Shown: positions 31,883 to 32,148 of the stretch, in pieces
How positions within the stretch are numbered: position 1 is the first letter of the stretch
Layout: the number at the start of each line of letters is the position of its first letter
From: Nitrospirota bacterium
Lineage (GTDB): Bacteria; Nitrospinota; Nitrospinia; SZUA-224
NCBI GenBank assembly: GCA_003229375.1
Contig: QIDP01000006.1
Location: 1-32,148 of the forward strand
Direction of reading: 5' to 3'
Length of the DNA: 32,148 nucleotides
Position numbers and translations under genes: made by a program
The notes under the pieces: generated by a model
The model's input: the letters and a program-made list of their open reading frames with translations, nothing else
Told to the model about the DNA's origin: nothing
Database searches by the model: none

Positions 31883-31941
31883 AGTTTTTTCAATTTCCTT
31901 TTACTTTCTGTTTTCATTAACTGTAAACCGTGAACGGTTAC
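31883..31941 (-). repeat. Dispersed GTTCACGG repeat, copy C, forming the radical SAM leader
   Basis: Minus strand GTAACCGTTCACGGTTTACA to GGAAATTGAAAAAACT, ending immediately before the ATG of the radical SAM gene. It is nearly identical to copy B at 25867-25932, and the ribosome-binding AGGA lies within it. Confidence 0.85.
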
Positions 31942-31958
31942 CATATTTTCACCTATCT

Positions 31959-32148
31959 TTAATCAGGTATCTTATAAAACATCACTGCGTCTGCATATAC
32001 ATTACTTGTGCCGGCACGTAACTCCACATAGCCATTACTCTCTTTGCGGATATACGGATCCCTCAGGTTATAGGAATTATATTTTTCAAAGGTATAATAT
32101 TTATAGTCTAAATTTCCGATCGTCTTCTCCTTTGCCCTGAGACCGCTT
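31959..32148 (-). CDS. Partial secreted protein, C-terminal golvesin-like end
   Basis: The last 62 codons of a gene that begins beyond the window. The frame from 32147 reads SGLRAKEKTIGNLDYKYYTF and ends YVELRAGTSNVYADAVMFYK-IPD with a TAA at 31961-31959. The closing R-A-G-T-S-x-V-Y-A-D-A-V-x-F motif is the end strand of golvesin-like or galactose-binding-like extracellular modules, similar to IVIADSVRF in the neighbouring rhodanese gene. Full domain content is unknown. Confidence 0.6.
   Translation of the reverse strand, partial: SGLRAKEKTIGNLDYKYYTFEKYNSYNLRDPYIRKESNGYVELRAGTSNVYADAVMFYKIPD

Overview
The window looks like a chromosomal segment of an anaerobic Gram-negative bacterium, probably from the Desulfobacterota/Nitrospirota range. 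That placement is an inference from gene content and order: archaeal-type phosphoglycerate mutase inside a threonine operon, molybdenum-cofactor genes, many 4Fe-4S and radical SAM proteins, and a probable selenoprotein. No rRNA or complete tRNA is present to fix the taxon. Intergenic DNA is rich in dispersed palindromic repeats.

Layout. (1) 1-1400: a CNT-type nucleoside transporter. (2) 1.4-7.6 kb: an accessory stretch. It holds a secreted small protein, a tiny Cys-rich peptide gene with an ideal ribosome-binding site, an intact PIN toxin/antitoxin pair, decayed ORF6N and AAA-ATPase fragments, a decayed AbiE pair and an intact AbiE-type pair. It ends at a tRNA T-arm-like fragment that could be an old integration site. 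(3) 7.8-13.6 kb: a molybdenum-cofactor cluster, with moeA-mobA-mog-moaC on the plus strand converging on moaA, a MOSC protein and a polyferredoxin on the minus strand. (4) 13.9-20.4 kb, minus strand: an aspartate-to-threonine operon in the order aminotransferase, homoserine dehydrogenase, threonine synthase, ApgM-like protein, aspartate kinase. No classical homoserine kinase is present, so the ApgM-like protein is the candidate for that step. (5) 20.6-26.3 kb: a second PIN toxin/antitoxin pair, a 1356-residue secreted glycosidase-like/LamG/FnIII protein and an orphan antitoxin. This block is bracketed by two copies of a 96-bp double-hairpin repeat. (6) 26.8-32.1 kb, minus strand: a secreted golvesin-domain plus Ig-like plus tandem-rhodanese protein, an 834-residue fusion of PqqD-like, radical SAM/SPASM and ArsM-like methyltransferase domains, and the C-terminus of another secreted protein.

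The most interesting observation is in block 6. The rhodanese reading frame is interrupted by a single TGA exactly where the catalytic cysteine of the C-terminal rhodanese domain should be (VY-TGA-QAGVRSS). Sixty-nine conserved-looking codons follow, and a small hairpin with a G in its apical loop lies 12 nt downstream of the TGA. This is best read as a selenocysteine codon with a bacterial SECIS element, giving an extracytoplasmic selenocysteine rhodanese. A one-base frame change near 28132 separates its N-terminal golvesin/signal-peptide part from the rhodanese part, so either the assembly has an indel or the gene is disrupted. Next to it lies the radical SAM-ArsM fusion, which keeps all four cysteines expected of As(III) methyltransferases. 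Together they suggest an uncharacterised sulfur/selenium/arsenic-related system.

Several repeat families sit directly against genes and supply stop codons, leaders or ribosome-binding sites. These include a CACTTTAGG palindrome, a TTTGATATTTGATATTTT leader repeat and a three-copy GTTCACGG repeat.
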